The notes below the pieces were generated by a model. The model was not told the origin of the DNA, ran no database searches, and worked only from the letters and a program-made list of their open reading frames with translations. Of a stretch of 64,000 nucleotides of DNA, positions 17,268 through 26,729 are shown in pieces. The stretch covers positions 62,001 through 126,000 of the forward strand of contig JAAFIW010000010.1 in NCBI GenBank assembly GCA_013297875.1, read 5' to 3'. The stretch is from Comamonadaceae bacterium (GTDB lineage: Bacteria > Pseudomonadota > Gammaproteobacteria > Burkholderiales > Burkholderiaceae_C). Each line of letters opens with the position of its first letter. Positions within the stretch are counted from its first letter, which is position 1. The translations under genes were made by a program, and so were the position numbers.

Positions 17268-17320
17268 AATGGGCTTTAGCCCATGAATAAATTGCTCGGG
17301 CAGCTATCAAATACATAGTG
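17268..17320 (-). repeat. Dispersed repeat, copy 7
   Basis: Reads AATGGGCTTTAGCCCATGAA, TAAATTGCTCGGGCAGCTAT, CAAATACATAGTG. The GGGCTTTAGCCC end is palindromic. Confidence 0.9.
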
Positions 17321-17390
17321 AGTTGAGGCTAGGACTACGGCGATGCGGCGTCTGGGTGTTGACCGCATCTCAGCAGCCAAGCGCCAATCC

Positions 17391-17487
17391 GTCATTCCCG
17401 CGCAGGCGGGAATCCACCTTCGTGGACCACAACGGCCGCGCACCGCGACGTCCTCGCGCCTGGATTTCCCGCCTGCGCGGGAATGAC
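17391..17487. repeat. GTCATTCCCGC palindrome pair
   Basis: The left half 17391-17416 and right half 17461-17487 are inverted copies (26 bp, one extra T on the right). Each half is itself a hairpin (CCCGCGCAGGCGGG). Related pairs occur at 14998 and 42808. Confidence 0.9.
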
Positions 17488-17547
17488 GGGTTGATGTGGA
17501 TTCGTACATCTCATTTTTGCCAGCTATACGAGGGCGCAACGGCCTTA

Positions 17548-17655
17548 CCCCTCTCCCGCTCGCGGGAGAGGGCAGGGGTGAGGGCCGCCGCGTCGTACAA
17601 GCCAGGTATCGCGCAGCCCCCCACCCCAGCCCTCTCCCCAGAGGAGCGAGGGAGC
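17548..17655. repeat. CCCTCTCCC/GGGAGAGGG palindrome pair
   Basis: CCTCTCCCGCTCGCGGGAGA, GGGCAGGGGTGAGG is followed by an inverted partner CCACCCCAGCCCTCTCCCCA. The same family appears at 28500-28537 (half) and inside prmC at 59417-59513. Confidence 0.85.
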
Positions 17656-17717
17656 AAAACCACTTGCCTCATAGATGTGAAGATACCCCATGGCAATCGG
17701 GGGAAGGCATCGGCTGA

Positions 17718-17780
17718 AAACAAGGCAAAACGCGCTGTAGCCCATGAATAACCTGCTCAAGATGCTATCAAATACATAGT
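17718..17780 (-). repeat. Dispersed repeat, copy 8
   Basis: Reads GCTGTAGCCCATGAATAACC, TGCTCAAGATGCTATCAAAT, ACATAGTG. Confidence 0.9.
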
Positions 17781-17843
17781 GATTTGCTGCGATGAACGAA
17801 GCCCGAACGCACCTCCCCACATCCCATCCCCCAAAATACAGCC

Positions 17844-18503
17844 ATGTACCTCCCACCCCAATTCAACGCCGCCGACCCGGCCATGGCCTTGCGCCTGATG
17901 CGCGAGCACCCGCTGGCCAGTTTGATTTCCAACGATGACGAGGGCCTGCCCTTCGTCACCCACCTGCCGCTGCATGTGGACGCCGCCGAGGGCTTGCCAC
18001 AAGACGGTGGCTGGCGGCTGCTGGGCCATGTGGCCAAGCCCAATCCGCACTGGCGTTACCTGGCGGCGCGGCCAAAGGCCTTGATCACGTTCATGGGGCC
18101 ACACGCCTACATGTCGCCCCAGGTCTACCCCGACCTGGCGCGCGTGCCCACCTGGAACTACCTGGCGGTGCATGCGCAGGTCACGGTGTCGTTGATTGAA
18201 GAGCCGCAGGCCAAAGACGCGCTGCTGAAAAAACTCATTGGCGACCATGAGCCGCCTTATGCGCAGCAGTGGATTGATTTGGGGCAAGAGTTTCAGCACA
18301 AGATGCTGGCGGGCATCGTGGCGTTTGAGCTGCGGGTGAACAGCCTGCAATGCAAGGTCAAAATTAACCAGCACCGGCCAGAAGCGCATGCCAAGATGCA
18401 TGCGATTTACGCGGCGGGCAATGAAAACGAGCAGGCGCTGGCGGGCTGGATGCAGACCTTGAATTTGAAGGGGCTACAAGCCCCGGAAAGTGCTAAGCCA
18501 TGA
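17844..18503 (+). CDS. PaiB-family FMN-binding negative transcriptional regulator
   Basis: This 219-residue protein has the split-barrel FMN-binding fold of PaiB. The opening MYLPPQFNAAD, then LASLISNDDEGLPFVTHLPL, the FMGPHAYMSPQVY block and VPTWNYLAVHA are all diagnostic. PaiB was described as a repressor in Bacillus, but DNA binding has not been shown broadly. Its stop overlaps the next small gene (ATGA), so they are coupled. Confidence 0.92.
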   Translation: MYLPPQFNAADPAMALRLMREHPLASLISNDDEGLPFVTHLPLHVDAAEGLPQDGGWRLLGHVAKPNPHWRYLAARPKALITFMGPHAYMSPQVYPDLARVPTWNYLAVHAQVTVSLIEEPQAKDALLKKLIGDHEPPYAQQWIDLGQEFQHKMLAGIVAFELRVNSLQCKVKINQHRPEAHAKMHAIYAAGNENEQALAGWMQTLNLKGLQAPESAKP

Positions 18504-18742
18504 AAGCCGTTTTTGGTTTGATCGGCCTGCTGGTCACCCTGGCCATCGTGGGGCTGGTGGCGAAAAAGCAGTTGACATCGACCCAGCAGGCCGTGCCGGC
18601 TTTGCAGGTGCCTGGCTTGCCCAACCCCATTGCCGTGGACCCGAATGCCTCGGTGAAAGAGCAGAGCCAGCAGATTCAGCAGCAATACAAACAAGCGTTG
18701 GACGCTGCGGTGCAGGCCCGGCCCATGCCCGACGACAAGTAA
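18500..18742 (+). CDS. Small single-pass membrane protein, unknown
   Basis: This 80-residue protein has one N-terminal membrane helix (MKAVFGLIGLLVTLAIVGLV) followed by a Gln-rich, probably periplasmic, helical tail. It overlaps the paiB stop by 4 bp. No family is recognised. Confidence 0.75.
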   Translation: MKAVFGLIGLLVTLAIVGLVAKKQLTSTQQAVPALQVPGLPNPIAVDPNASVKEQSQQIQQQYKQALDAAVQARPMPDDK

Positions 18743-18844
18743 TTCCATTTCCAAATCATCGCCGTAGGTCGTTGCTCCTCCTCGCCGTGCTACAGCACTG
18801 TCTTCGTCGTCGCACCTACTACAGCAATGATTTGGAAACGGAAT
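18742..18844. terminator. Long inverted repeat between convergent genes (possible bidirectional terminator)
   Basis: The arms 18742-18759 (ATTCCATTTCCAAATCAT) and 18827-18844 (ATGATTTGGAAACGGAAT) pair at 17 of 18 positions and can be extended by GTAGGT/ACCTAC inside. It lies just after the small membrane gene and before the SulP stop, so it could end transcription from both sides. It may equally be a mobile palindrome. Confidence 0.5.
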
Positions 18845-18867
18845 GAGCTGCCAACGAACCAGGCGCG

Positions 18868-20538
18868 TCAGCCCGCAGGCTGCGCCTCAGCCTGCAAGGC
18901 GGCCAGGGTGTCTGCATCGGTGCGGTACATCTTTAAAAACCGGCTTTCCTTCAGGGCACCTGCCTGAATCAACACGGTTTCCACCGGCAGCTTGATGCCG
19001 CTGATGTGCAGCGTGATGCCACGCTGCTCCAGGGTCTGGCGCAGACGCATGAACACCTCCACGCCCGTGGCATCCACGCGGTTGATCGGTTGGGCAAACA
19101 GGCACACGTGCTGCAGGTTCGGGTGGGCGGCCAGGTGCTCGGTGATGGCGCGCTCAAAGCCGCTGGCGGCGGCAAAGTCCAGCTCGGAGTCCATGCGCAG
19201 CGCATACAAATGCGGTGCCAGCGGCGGCAGGCTCCACAGGTGGCGGTCGCGCAGGCTGCCGTCGCCATGCAGGCCCACTTCAATGATGCGCGGGTGCAGG
19301 CGGTGGTACAAAAAGTGCGCCATGCCCAGCAACACGCCGGTGAGCACGCCCCAGTAAATGCGCGGCGCCGTCAGCAGCGTCACGGCAAAGGTAATGGCTG
19401 CCACCGCCGTCTCGACCCGGTTGATGCGCCACAGCTGCACAAACGCCGTGGGCTTGAGCAAACCCAGCACCGCCGCCACCACCACCGCGGCCAGCGCCGC
19501 GCGTGGCACATGAAACAGCAGCGGCGTGAGCAGCAGCAAGGCCAGCAGCACAAACAGGGTGCAGGCCACCGTGGCCCAGCCGGTTTTGGCACCGGCATAC
19601 AGCGTGACGGCCGAGCGCGAAAACGAGGTGCTGGTGGCAAAGCTGCCGCTGAAGGCGCTGGCCAGCTTGGCCAGACCCTGGCCAATCAAGTCCTGGTTGT
19701 CGTTCCAGCGCTTGCCGTCGCGCTGCGCCTCGGTTTTGGCACTGGATGCGGTTTCTAAAAAGCTCACAAAGGCAATGACCAAAGCCGGTATGAGCAAGCC
19801 ACTGAACGCATCCCATCCGGGCCAGCCCGGCAGGTACGGCGACGGCAGGCCCGCAGGCAGGCTGCCCACCACCGCACCGTGCGCCGAATAGCCCGTGAGG
19901 TAGCTCACCACGCCTGCACACGCCACCACCAGCAGCACCATGGGCCACCGCGGCACATAGCGCTTGCCCAGCACCAGCGCGGCCACGCCACCCAAGCCAA
20001 ATGCCAGCGCGGCCAGGTCAAACTGCGGCGCTTGCCACAGGCTGCTCAAACCGCCTTTCAGGCCCAGCAAGGCAGGCAGTTGCGAGGCCGCAATCAGCAG
20101 CGCGGCAGCTTGCGTAAACGCCATCAACACCGGCGCACTGATGAGGTTGAGCACCCAGGCAAAACCACCCGCGCCCATGGCCAGCTGCAGCACGCCCGAG
20201 AGCACCGCCAGCCACACCGCCAGCTGCACCCACTGCGCGCTGCCCGGCTGCGCCATGCCGGTGAGCGACGAGCCAATCAACACACAAGTCAAGGCCGCAG
20301 GGCCCACCGACAGCCGCGTGGAGCTGCCAAACAGCACCGCCATCATCGCGGGCAGCAGCGCGGCATACAGGCCGGTGACCAGCGGCATGCCGGCCAGCGC
20401 CGCATACGCCACCGACTGCGGCACCATGACCAGCGCCACCGTGAGGCCCGCCATGGTTTCGCCGCGCAGCAAGGCGGCGGTGGGGCGGGGCCAGTTGAGG
20501 AAGGGGAACCAGCGGGCGAGGGCAGGATTGATGTGCAT
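18868..20538 (-). CDS. SulP-family anion permease with STAS domain
   Basis: This 556-residue inner-membrane protein of the SulP/SLC26 family carries sulfate, bicarbonate or other anions. The N-terminal signature MVPQSVAYAALAGMP and TGLYAALLPA are in the first membrane segments, and GSFATSTSFSRSAVTLYAGA lies in the conserved mid-region. A C-terminal STAS domain covers about residues 430-545 (RMDSELDFAAA, INRVDATGVEVF). The substrate cannot be deduced; no carbonic anhydrase or sulfur gene is adjacent. Confidence 0.92.
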   Translation of the reverse strand: MHINPALARWFPFLNWPRPTAALLRGETMAGLTVALVMVPQSVAYAALAGMPLVTGLYAALLPAMMAVLFGSSTRLSVGPAALTCVLIGSSLTGMAQPGSAQWVQLAVWLAVLSGVLQLAMGAGGFAWVLNLISAPVLMAFTQAAALLIAASQLPALLGLKGGLSSLWQAPQFDLAALAFGLGGVAALVLGKRYVPRWPMVLLVVACAGVVSYLTGYSAHGAVVGSLPAGLPSPYLPGWPGWDAFSGLLIPALVIAFVSFLETASSAKTEAQRDGKRWNDNQDLIGQGLAKLASAFSGSFATSTSFSRSAVTLYAGAKTGWATVACTLFVLLALLLLTPLLFHVPRAALAAVVVAAVLGLLKPTAFVQLWRINRVETAVAAITFAVTLLTAPRIYWGVLTGVLLGMAHFLYHRLHPRIIEVGLHGDGSLRDRHLWSLPPLAPHLYALRMDSELDFAAASGFERAITEHLAAHPNLQHVCLFAQPINRVDATGVEVFMRLRQTLEQRGITLHISGIKLPVETVLIQAGALKESRFLKMYRTDADTLAALQAEAQPAG

Positions 20539-20547
20539 TTCAGGATG

Positions 20548-20592
20548 CTAGCCCAGATGAAACCTGCTCAAACAGCTATTGAATTGATAGTG
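20548..20592 (-). repeat. Dispersed repeat, copy 9 (supplies a stop codon)
   Basis: Reads AGCCCAGATGAAACCTGCTC, AAACAGCTATTGAATTGATA. On the minus strand the TAG of ATAGCTGTTTGAGCAG is the stop codon of the luciferase-like gene, whose last codons (SIQ) come from the repeat. Confidence 0.85.
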
Positions 20593-21571
20593 ACTCTCGA
20601 ACACCCGAAACAATCTCATACGAGCGCAGCCGCGCCGCGTGGTCAAACATGGCGCCGGCCACCATCAATTCATTAGCACCGGTGCGGGCAATGAACGCCT
20701 GCATGGCCGCGCGCACCGTGGCCGGCGAGCCGATGGCCGAGGCCGACAGCACGCCTTGCAGCAGCGCCTGGGCTTGCGGGCCCGCGTTGTCCAGAAAGCC
20801 GGGCACCGGGGGCGGAAGCTGGGCCGGGCGGCCCATGCGCAGGTTCACAAAGGCTTGCTGCATGCTGCTGGCCAACAGCTGGGCCTGCTCGTCGGAGTCA
20901 GCCGCAAACACGTTAAAGCCCAGCATCACATACGGCTTGGCCAGCTGCGCCGAGGGGCGGAAGGTGCTGCGGTACACAGCAATGGCGTCCATCATTTGCG
21001 CAGGCGCAAAGTGCGAGGCAAAGGCGTAAGGCAGGCCCAGCATGGCGGCAAGCTGCGCGCCATACAGGCTGGAGCCCAGAATCCATATCGGCACCTGCAA
21101 GCCCTTGCCGGGCACGGCCAGCACGTGTTGTTTGGGTTCGGGCGACATGAAATCCATCAACTCCAGCACGTCTTGCGGAAACTCGTCGCTGTCAGACGTG
21201 AGGTTGCGCCGCAGTGCCCGCGCGGTCGCCTGATCAGACCCCGGCGCGCGGCCCAGGCCCAGGTCGATGCGGCCCGGGTGCAATGACTCCAGCGTGCCAA
21301 ATTGCTCGGCAGTCACCAGCGGCGAGTGGTTGGGCAGCATCACCCCGCCTGCACCCACGCGAATGCTGCGCGTGCCCGCCGCCACATGCGCCAGCAGCAC
21401 CGCGGTGGCCGCACTGGCAATGCCCGGCATGCCGTGGTGCTCGGCCAGCCAGTAGCGCTTGAAGCCCCAGCTTTCAGCGTGCTGGGCCAGGCTGAGCGTG
21501 TTGCGAAACGACTGGGCGGCGGTGCTGCCCTGGGTGATGGGCGAGAGGTCTAAAACAGATAAGGGGTACAT
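20576..21571 (-). CDS. Luciferase-like (LLM-class) flavin-dependent oxidoreductase
   Basis: This 331-residue TIM-barrel monooxygenase-like enzyme uses reduced flavin. It begins [19 protein letters not shown] and continues [29 protein letters not shown] and [13 protein letters not shown], the MsnO8/YhbW-type pattern. The substrate is unknown. Its last three codons and stop lie within dispersed repeat copy 9, so the natural C-terminus has probably been changed slightly. Confidence 0.92.
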   Translation of the reverse strand: MYPLSVLDLSPITQGSTAAQSFRNTLSLAQHAESWGFKRYWLAEHHGMPGIASAATAVLLAHVAAGTRSIRVGAGGVMLPNHSPLVTAEQFGTLESLHPGRIDLGLGRAPGSDQATARALRRNLTSDSDEFPQDVLELMDFMSPEPKQHVLAVPGKGLQVPIWILGSSLYGAQLAAMLGLPYAFASHFAPAQMMDAIAVYRSTFRPSAQLAKPYVMLGFNVFAADSDEQAQLLASSMQQAFVNLRMGRPAQLPPPVPGFLDNAGPQAQALLQGVLSASAIGSPATVRAAMQAFIARTGANELMVAGAMFDHAARLRSYEIVSGVRESLSIQ

Positions 21572-21613
21572 GCGAGCGAGCTTACGGGAGTCGGGGAGGC
21601 CCTTGCATCCGAA

Positions 21614-22399
21614 CTACTTCACAAAGGCAATGTCACCAAACCAGGTGACCACGTGGTCGTCGGTGTTGTCGGAATCGTTGCCCACCGCCACGCCCGTGAT
21701 GGCTGGCGCTGCCATGCCGAAGGCTTCGCGAAAATCAGCCGCCACATCGCGCGACTCGGTTCGCCACTGGCCCACAGACGCGGGCCCGCTTTGCAGCACC
21801 ACCCGGCGGATGCGTTTGGTAAACGGGCTCCAGGTGGTGTAGCCCACCCGGTGCTTGTTGTCCCACACGTAGCACAGAGCCGCTGTGGGCACCTCTTCAC
21901 CGCTGAAGGTGCGCGCTAACCTGATTTTGGTGCGATCGCCCGCAGACAGCGACTCCAGCGGCACATCAAAAAAAACATAGACGCGCGCCGGGTGGTCGTC
22001 ATTCGAGCGTTCGCCCATGTCGGCACTGTCCATCAGCCGATCGACTTTCCAGCGCCATTGCAGCACCTTGTTGCCTTGCGCCTCGCTTGGCACGGGCACG
22101 CCCAGGCTACCCGCGCTGTTGCGCGACTCCACCCGCAGCACGGTCTGGCCCTCATCAGACACCAGCGAAAACGTGTTGAGAGACGCCCCAGGCAAGCGAA
22201 TCACCCGAAACGGCTTGGGCAGCGCCTGGCCAGCCTGCAGCGTCGAAAAAGCAGCCAGAACCTGGGCGCGGGCTGTGCTGATAAAAGCCCCGCCGAAAGT
22301 CAGACACAGCAGCGCCAAGGTCAGCCGGCGGGGGGTGCGGGGTATGGGTGGTGTGCGTTGTGCACGTAACTTGGTGAGTAGTTTGAGGATTTGGTTCAT
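21614..22399 (-). CDS. DUF3047 family secreted protein
   Basis: This 261-residue protein has an N-terminal hydrophobic signal (RLTLALLCLTFGGAFISTARA) and then a DUF3047 domain: VLRVESRNSAGSLGVPV, QWRWKVDRLMDSADM, RVYVFFDVP and LCYVWDNKHRVG. DUF3047 proteins are periplasmic and of unknown function. It lies 42 bp upstream of the luciferase-like gene on the same strand, so co-transcription is likely. Confidence 0.88.
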   Translation of the reverse strand: MNQILKLLTKLRAQRTPPIPRTPRRLTLALLCLTFGGAFISTARAQVLAAFSTLQAGQALPKPFRVIRLPGASLNTFSLVSDEGQTVLRVESRNSAGSLGVPVPSEAQGNKVLQWRWKVDRLMDSADMGERSNDDHPARVYVFFDVPLESLSAGDRTKIRLARTFSGEEVPTAALCYVWDNKHRVGYTTWSPFTKRIRRVVLQSGPASVGQWRTESRDVAADFREAFGMAAPAITGVAVGNDSDNTDDHVVTWFGDIAFVK

Positions 22400-22452
22400 G
22401 CGGGTGGGTGCCTGGACGCAGGCATCAGGGAGACGGACGATCGATAGGTACC

Positions 22453-22737
22453 CTACTCAGCGCGCAACTCTTCACGAATGACTTCCCGCAGCGCTTCCTT
22501 GACAGCATCTGCCTGCAGACCACGACGCAAGGTGTCGTTGATCAAAGTTTGGTAGCCACGCCCGCCTGCTTTGGCTTTGTAGGCCTGCACCACTGCGTCG
22601 TCCAGCATGATGGTGATGCGGTGTTTGCCCATTTGCTGGGTGAGTGTGTCAGCAAACTCCGGCTGGCTGACATCTTTCAGTCCCACACGCAAGCGGGGAG
22701 CTGCATCAGAGGTAGGAGAAGAACTGGCGTGTTTCAT
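22453..22737 (-). CDS. Orphan BrnA-like antitoxin
   Basis: This 94-residue protein fits the BrnA antitoxin family: an unstructured start, then a ribbon-helix-helix (KHRITIMLDDAVVQAYKAKA, GRGYQTLINDTLRRGL). BrnA normally follows the RNase toxin BrnT and represses the operon. No BrnT-like frame lies upstream; the preceding gene encodes a zinc-ribbon membrane protein. It may be an orphan or act on a toxin elsewhere. Confidence 0.82.
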   Translation of the reverse strand: MKHASSSPTSDAAPRLRVGLKDVSQPEFADTLTQQMGKHRITIMLDDAVVQAYKAKAGGRGYQTLINDTLRRGLQADAVKEALREVIREELRAE

Positions 22738-22764
22738 GGTTTTCAGCCTCGCGGGCAACACAAT

Positions 22765-23172
22765 TCACCGGCGGTTTTCTCTACGCCATTTGATGATGGC
22801 TAATATCGAAGGCAGGAAAATCCATATTGGAAGAACCAGGGTCGAGAACGCCCAATACAGAATAAGCCACTTATTCAACGCGCCGCCATAGGGAATCGCC
22901 GGGCCAATGGCGAAAAGGCCTAAAACGAGCCAAATCAACACTGACCCTAACAACCGAAGAACGAACCATAAAAACGTGAACCATAAAAACCGACTGCTAG
23001 ATGGCGGTTCAGGCACTCTGGCGCGTGGAATAAAAATATTGCTCGAAGCTGACAATGATCTCCCAGCTATATTACCAAAATAGGCATCACAAACTGAACA
23101 GGCTACCATTTCTTTACCGAGAAGCAACTCAGACCCACATTTAGGGCAATACCAGGTTTGACCTTTTCCCAT
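22765..23172 (-). CDS. Zinc-ribbon membrane protein, unknown
   Basis: This 135-residue protein has an N-terminal zinc ribbon (CPKC at residues 9-12, CSVC at 26-29) and two C-terminal hydrophobic segments (about 66-90 and 102-122). No family is recognised. Base composition is clearly more AT-rich than its neighbours, which suggests transfer. It ends 28 bp before the brnA-like gene and starts 9 bp after the large transglutaminase gene. Confidence 0.75.
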   Translation of the reverse strand: MGKGQTWYCPKCGSELLLGKEMVACSVCDAYFGNIAGRSLSASSNIFIPRARVPEPPSSSRFLWFTFLWFVLRLLGSVLIWLVLGLFAIGPAIPYGGALNKWLILYWAFSTLVLPIWIFLPSILAIIKWRRENRR

Positions 23173-23180
23173 GGGCAGTC

Positions 23181-26100
23181 TTACCGCCTCAAATCCCTAG
23201 TAAACGGAAACTCCCGACTCCCCGGCACATTAATACTCGCAGGCGGAATATTCATCACCCCCGGCGTATGCCCCATGCGCACAAAGCGCGACAAGCGCCG
23301 CGATTCGGCTTCATACGCATTCACCGGCAGGTAGTCATAACTCAAGCCCCCCGGATGCGCGACGTGGTACTGGCAGCCGCCCAGGGATCGCTTCATCCAG
23401 GTATCGACGATGTCAAACGTCAGCGGCGCATGCACGCCAATCGTGGGGTGTAGCGACGAAGGCGGTGCCCAGGCCCGGTAGCGCACGCCGGCCACATATT
23501 CACCCGAAACACCGGTGGGTTGCAGGGGCAGGGCCTGGCCGTTGCAGGTGATGACGTAGCGGCTTTCGTTCAGGCCGGTGGCGCGCAGCTCGATGCGCTC
23601 CAGGCTGGAATCCACATAACGGGCAGTGCCACCGGGTGCGCCTTCTTCGCCCATCACATGCCAGGGCTCGACCGCGTTGCGCAGGGTCAACTCAATGCCG
23701 GCGGACTGCACCTGGCCGACCAGCGGGAAGCGGAATTCGAAATGCGGAGCGAACCAGGCGTCGTCAAACGCATAGCCAGCCTGGCGCATCTCGGCCAGCA
23801 CGTCGTGCAGGTCGGCCTGCACAAACGTGGGCAGCAAAAACTTGTCGTGCAGCGCCGTGCCCCAGCGGGTGGCGGGGGCGCTGTAGGGCGTGTTCCAGAA
23901 GCGGGCGATCAGCGCGCGAATGAGCAACTGCTGCGCAATGCTCATCCGGGCGTGCGGCGGCATTTCGAAGGCGCGCAGCTCCAGCAGGCCCAGGCGGCCA
24001 GTGGCGCTGTCGGGCGAATACATCTTGTCGATGCAAAACTCGCTGCGGTGGGTGTTGCCGGTCACGTCGATCAGGATGTTGCGCAGGGTGCGGTCCACAA
24101 TCCACGGCGGCATGGCCTGGCCGTAAACCTCGCGGTTGCGGTTGATCTCGCGCAGCGCAATTTCCAGCTCGTACAACTGGTCGTTGCGCGCTTCGTCTAC
24201 CCGCGGGGCCTGGCTGGTAGGGCCGATGAACATGCCGCTGAACAGGTAGCTGAGTGACGGGTGGTTGTGCCAGTACAAAAGCAGGCTGGCCAGGAGCTCG
24301 GGGCGGCGCAGAAACGGCGAGTCGTTGGGCGTGGCACCGCCCATCACAAAGTGGTTGCCGCCGCCGGTGCCGGTGTGGCGGCCATCGGTCATGAACTTTT
24401 CAGCCGACAGGCGGGTTTCAAACGCGGCCTGGTACAAAAACTCGGTGTGCGCGACGAGCTGGCCAAAGTTGTGGGCGGGGTGAATGTTGACTTCAATCAC
24501 GCCAGGGTCGGGCGTGACTTGCAGCATTTTCAGGCGCGGGTCGCGTGGCGGTGGGTAGCCTTCGATGACTATCTTGAGCTGAAGCTCTTGCGCCGTCGCT
24601 TCGACGGCGGCCAGCAAATCCAGGTAGTCGGTCAGGTTGGCCAGTGGCGGCATGAAGATGTAGAGGCAGCCGGTTTTGGTGCCCTGCATTTCGGCTTTGG
24701 GGCCGTTGGCGCGGCGGGGGTCTCTGGCCTCTACACACAAGGCGGTGCGGGTGATCCAGTGGGCGGATTCGAAGCGGTTGGGGCTGCGACTGGAAAACGC
24801 TTGCGGCTCGGCTTGGGCGGCGGTGCGGGCGTTGGCATTGCCTGCGGCGGTGGCGGCGCGGGCAGCTTCGAGCTGGCCTTGCAGTTGGCTCAGGCGGCGG
24901 GGGTTTTGAGCCGGGTTGGGCGCGGCGGGGTAGCTGTTTTGAAGCGTTTTCGGGCTTCCGCCCATGTCAATATTGCTCAAGCCGCTATTGAAAACATAGC
25001 GACTATGGAGTGCAGCGGAAGCGGGCAGGGTGCTCGAAGTGCTGGTAATCGCGCTCGGATCAGGCTCCACCAGGTACGGGTAGTCACCATCGGTCACCCA
25101 GGGCATGGAATCCAGCGGCAGGCGGTAGCCCATGGGCGAATCGCCGGGGTGCAGGTACATGCGCTCGTCGCGGAAGAACCAGGGGCCGGTTTTCCACACC
25201 GGGCCACTCAGCTGGGGGCCTTCTTCCGCCTTGATCGGCAGCACGTAGCCAATTACCGCATCCAGCTTCTGCTCAAACACGCGGCGCAGCCGGGCGCGTT
25301 CCATTTCGTCGTCCAGCCGCGAGTCAAACGGGTCCACATTCACCGGCAGGCGACGCTCGCGCCACAGGTAATAAAACACGTCTTCATAGCCGGTCTGCAC
25401 AAATTGATTCGTCACGCCCAGCTTGCGCGCCAGCGCGTCGGTGAAACGCTTGGCGTCGGCCGCGCTGTAGTTGGAAGGCAGGCGCTCGTCGGCAAACAGC
25501 GCGGGGTTTTTCCAGATCGGCTGGCCGTCTGCACGCCAGAAAATGCTCAGCGCCCAGCGCGGCAACTGCTCGCCGGGGTACCACTTGCCCTGGCCAAAGT
25601 GCAGAAAGCCGCCGTCGCCATATTCAGCGCGCAGCTTTTGCACCAGCTCGGTCGCGTAGCCGCGCTTGGTCGGGCCCAGCGCCTCGGTGTTCCACTCGGG
25701 CGCGTCGCGGTCGCTCACGGCCACAAAGGTGGGCTCGCCGCCCATGGTCAGGCGCACATCGCCTTGCAGCAAATCGGCATCGACCTGCTGGCCCAGTTTG
25801 AGCACCTCGGCCCACTGCTCGTCGCTGTAAGGCTTGGTTACGCGCGGTGACTCAAAAATGCGGGTGACCTGCATGTGGTGGGCAAATTCCACCTCGGCCT
25901 CGTCCATCAAGCCTTCAATCGGCGCGGCGCTGCTGGGGCTGGGCGTGCAGGCCAGGGGAATGTGCCCCTCGCCGCACAGCAGGCCGCTGGTCGCGTCCAG
26001 CCCCACCCAGCCTGCGCCGGGCAAATACACCTCGCACCAGGCGTGCAGGTCGGTGAAATCGACCGTGGTGCCACTGGGGCCGTCCAGCGATTTCACATCG

Positions 26101-26729
26101 GGCACCAGCTGAATCAAATAGCCCGACACGAAACGCGCCGCCAGGCCCAGGTTGCGCAAAATCTGCACCAGCAGCCAACCCGAATCGCGGCACGAGCCAC
26201 TGGCCAATGTCAGCGTTTCCTCCGGCGTTTGCACACCGGGCTCCATGCGAATCAGGTAGCGCACGTCTTTGGAAACCTGCTGGTTCAGTGCCACCAGAAA
26301 GTCGTTGGTCGGCCGGGGTGTGCGGTCAATCTTGGCCAGGTAGGCCTGCACCAGCGGCGTGGGCGCTTCGGTCACCAGATAGGGCGCCAGCTCCAGCGCC
26401 AGCTCGGGCGCGTAGGTGAAAGGGAATTTCTGCGCTGTGGGCTCCAGGAAGAAATCAAACGGGTTGAACACCGACATATCCACCACCAGATCCACCGTCA
26501 CCTTGAACTCGGTGGTGGGCTTGGGAAACACCAGCCGCGCCTGGTAGTTGGCAAACGGGTCTTGCTGCCAGTTCACAAAATGCCCCGCAGGCTCCACCTT
26601 GAGCGAATACGAAATGATCTGGCTGCGGCTGTGCGGCGCAGGGCGCAGGCGCACGACTTGGGGGCCAAGGTTGACCGGGCGGTCGTATTTATAGTGGGTA
26701 ACGTGGTTTAAGGCGGCGTGTATGGACAT
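23181..26729 (-). CDS. Transglutaminase-like/DUF2126 fusion protein
   Basis: This 1182-residue cytoplasmic protein has an N-terminal bacterial transglutaminase-like domain (Cys180 in GSCRDSGW, His229 in DLHAWCEVYL, Asp245 in GLDATSG) and a long C-terminal DUF2126 region (from about 310; TMGGEPTFVAV, GTGGGNHFVMGG, HRSEFCIDKMYSP). Such proteins occur with circularly permuted ATP-grasp (DUF404/403) proteins in a system predicted to make or modify peptides; those partners are not in the window. Residues about 573-596 (YVFNSGLSNIDMGGSP) are a translated copy of the dispersed repeat, lying in a poorly conserved insert. Confidence 0.93.
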   Translation of the reverse strand: MSIHAALNHVTHYKYDRPVNLGPQVVRLRPAPHSRSQIISYSLKVEPAGHFVNWQQDPFANYQARLVFPKPTTEFKVTVDLVVDMSVFNPFDFFLEPTAQKFPFTYAPELALELAPYLVTEAPTPLVQAYLAKIDRTPRPTNDFLVALNQQVSKDVRYLIRMEPGVQTPEETLTLASGSCRDSGWLLVQILRNLGLAARFVSGYLIQLVPDVKSLDGPSGTTVDFTDLHAWCEVYLPGAGWVGLDATSGLLCGEGHIPLACTPSPSSAAPIEGLMDEAEVEFAHHMQVTRIFESPRVTKPYSDEQWAEVLKLGQQVDADLLQGDVRLTMGGEPTFVAVSDRDAPEWNTEALGPTKRGYATELVQKLRAEYGDGGFLHFGQGKWYPGEQLPRWALSIFWRADGQPIWKNPALFADERLPSNYSAADAKRFTDALARKLGVTNQFVQTGYEDVFYYLWRERRLPVNVDPFDSRLDDEMERARLRRVFEQKLDAVIGYVLPIKAEEGPQLSGPVWKTGPWFFRDERMYLHPGDSPMGYRLPLDSMPWVTDGDYPYLVEPDPSAITSTSSTLPASAALHSRYVFNSGLSNIDMGGSPKTLQNSYPAAPNPAQNPRRLSQLQGQLEAARAATAAGNANARTAAQAEPQAFSSRSPNRFESAHWITRTALCVEARDPRRANGPKAEMQGTKTGCLYIFMPPLANLTDYLDLLAAVEATAQELQLKIVIEGYPPPRDPRLKMLQVTPDPGVIEVNIHPAHNFGQLVAHTEFLYQAAFETRLSAEKFMTDGRHTGTGGGNHFVMGGATPNDSPFLRRPELLASLLLYWHNHPSLSYLFSGMFIGPTSQAPRVDEARNDQLYELEIALREINRNREVYGQAMPPWIVDRTLRNILIDVTGNTHRSEFCIDKMYSPDSATGRLGLLELRAFEMPPHARMSIAQQLLIRALIARFWNTPYSAPATRWGTALHDKFLLPTFVQADLHDVLAEMRQAGYAFDDAWFAPHFEFRFPLVGQVQSAGIELTLRNAVEPWHVMGEEGAPGGTARYVDSSLERIELRATGLNESRYVITCNGQALPLQPTGVSGEYVAGVRYRAWAPPSSLHPTIGVHAPLTFDIVDTWMKRSLGGCQYHVAHPGGLSYDYLPVNAYEAESRRLSRFVRMGHTPGVMNIPPASINVPGSREFPFTRDLRR
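24950..25005 (-). repeat. Dispersed repeat, copy 10 (translated inside DUF2126 gene)
   Basis: Reads GGGCTTCCGCCCATGTCAAT, ATTGCTCAAGCCGCTATTGA, AAACATAGC. It is in frame in the 1182-residue protein. Confidence 0.88.

Larger units (their letters stand above)
17255..17843. other. Intergenic repeat cluster
   Basis: No gene is seen in this 589-bp gap. It holds, in order, repeat copy 7, a GTCATTCCCGC palindrome pair, a CCCTCTCCC-type palindrome pair and repeat copy 8. Four mobile-looking elements lie back to back between the transporter and paiB genes. Confidence 0.85.

Noticed and set aside
24261-25850. 529-codon plus-strand frame opposite the DUF2126 gene
   Set aside because: An antisense shadow of a well-supported gene; composition is typical of GC-rich antisense frames.
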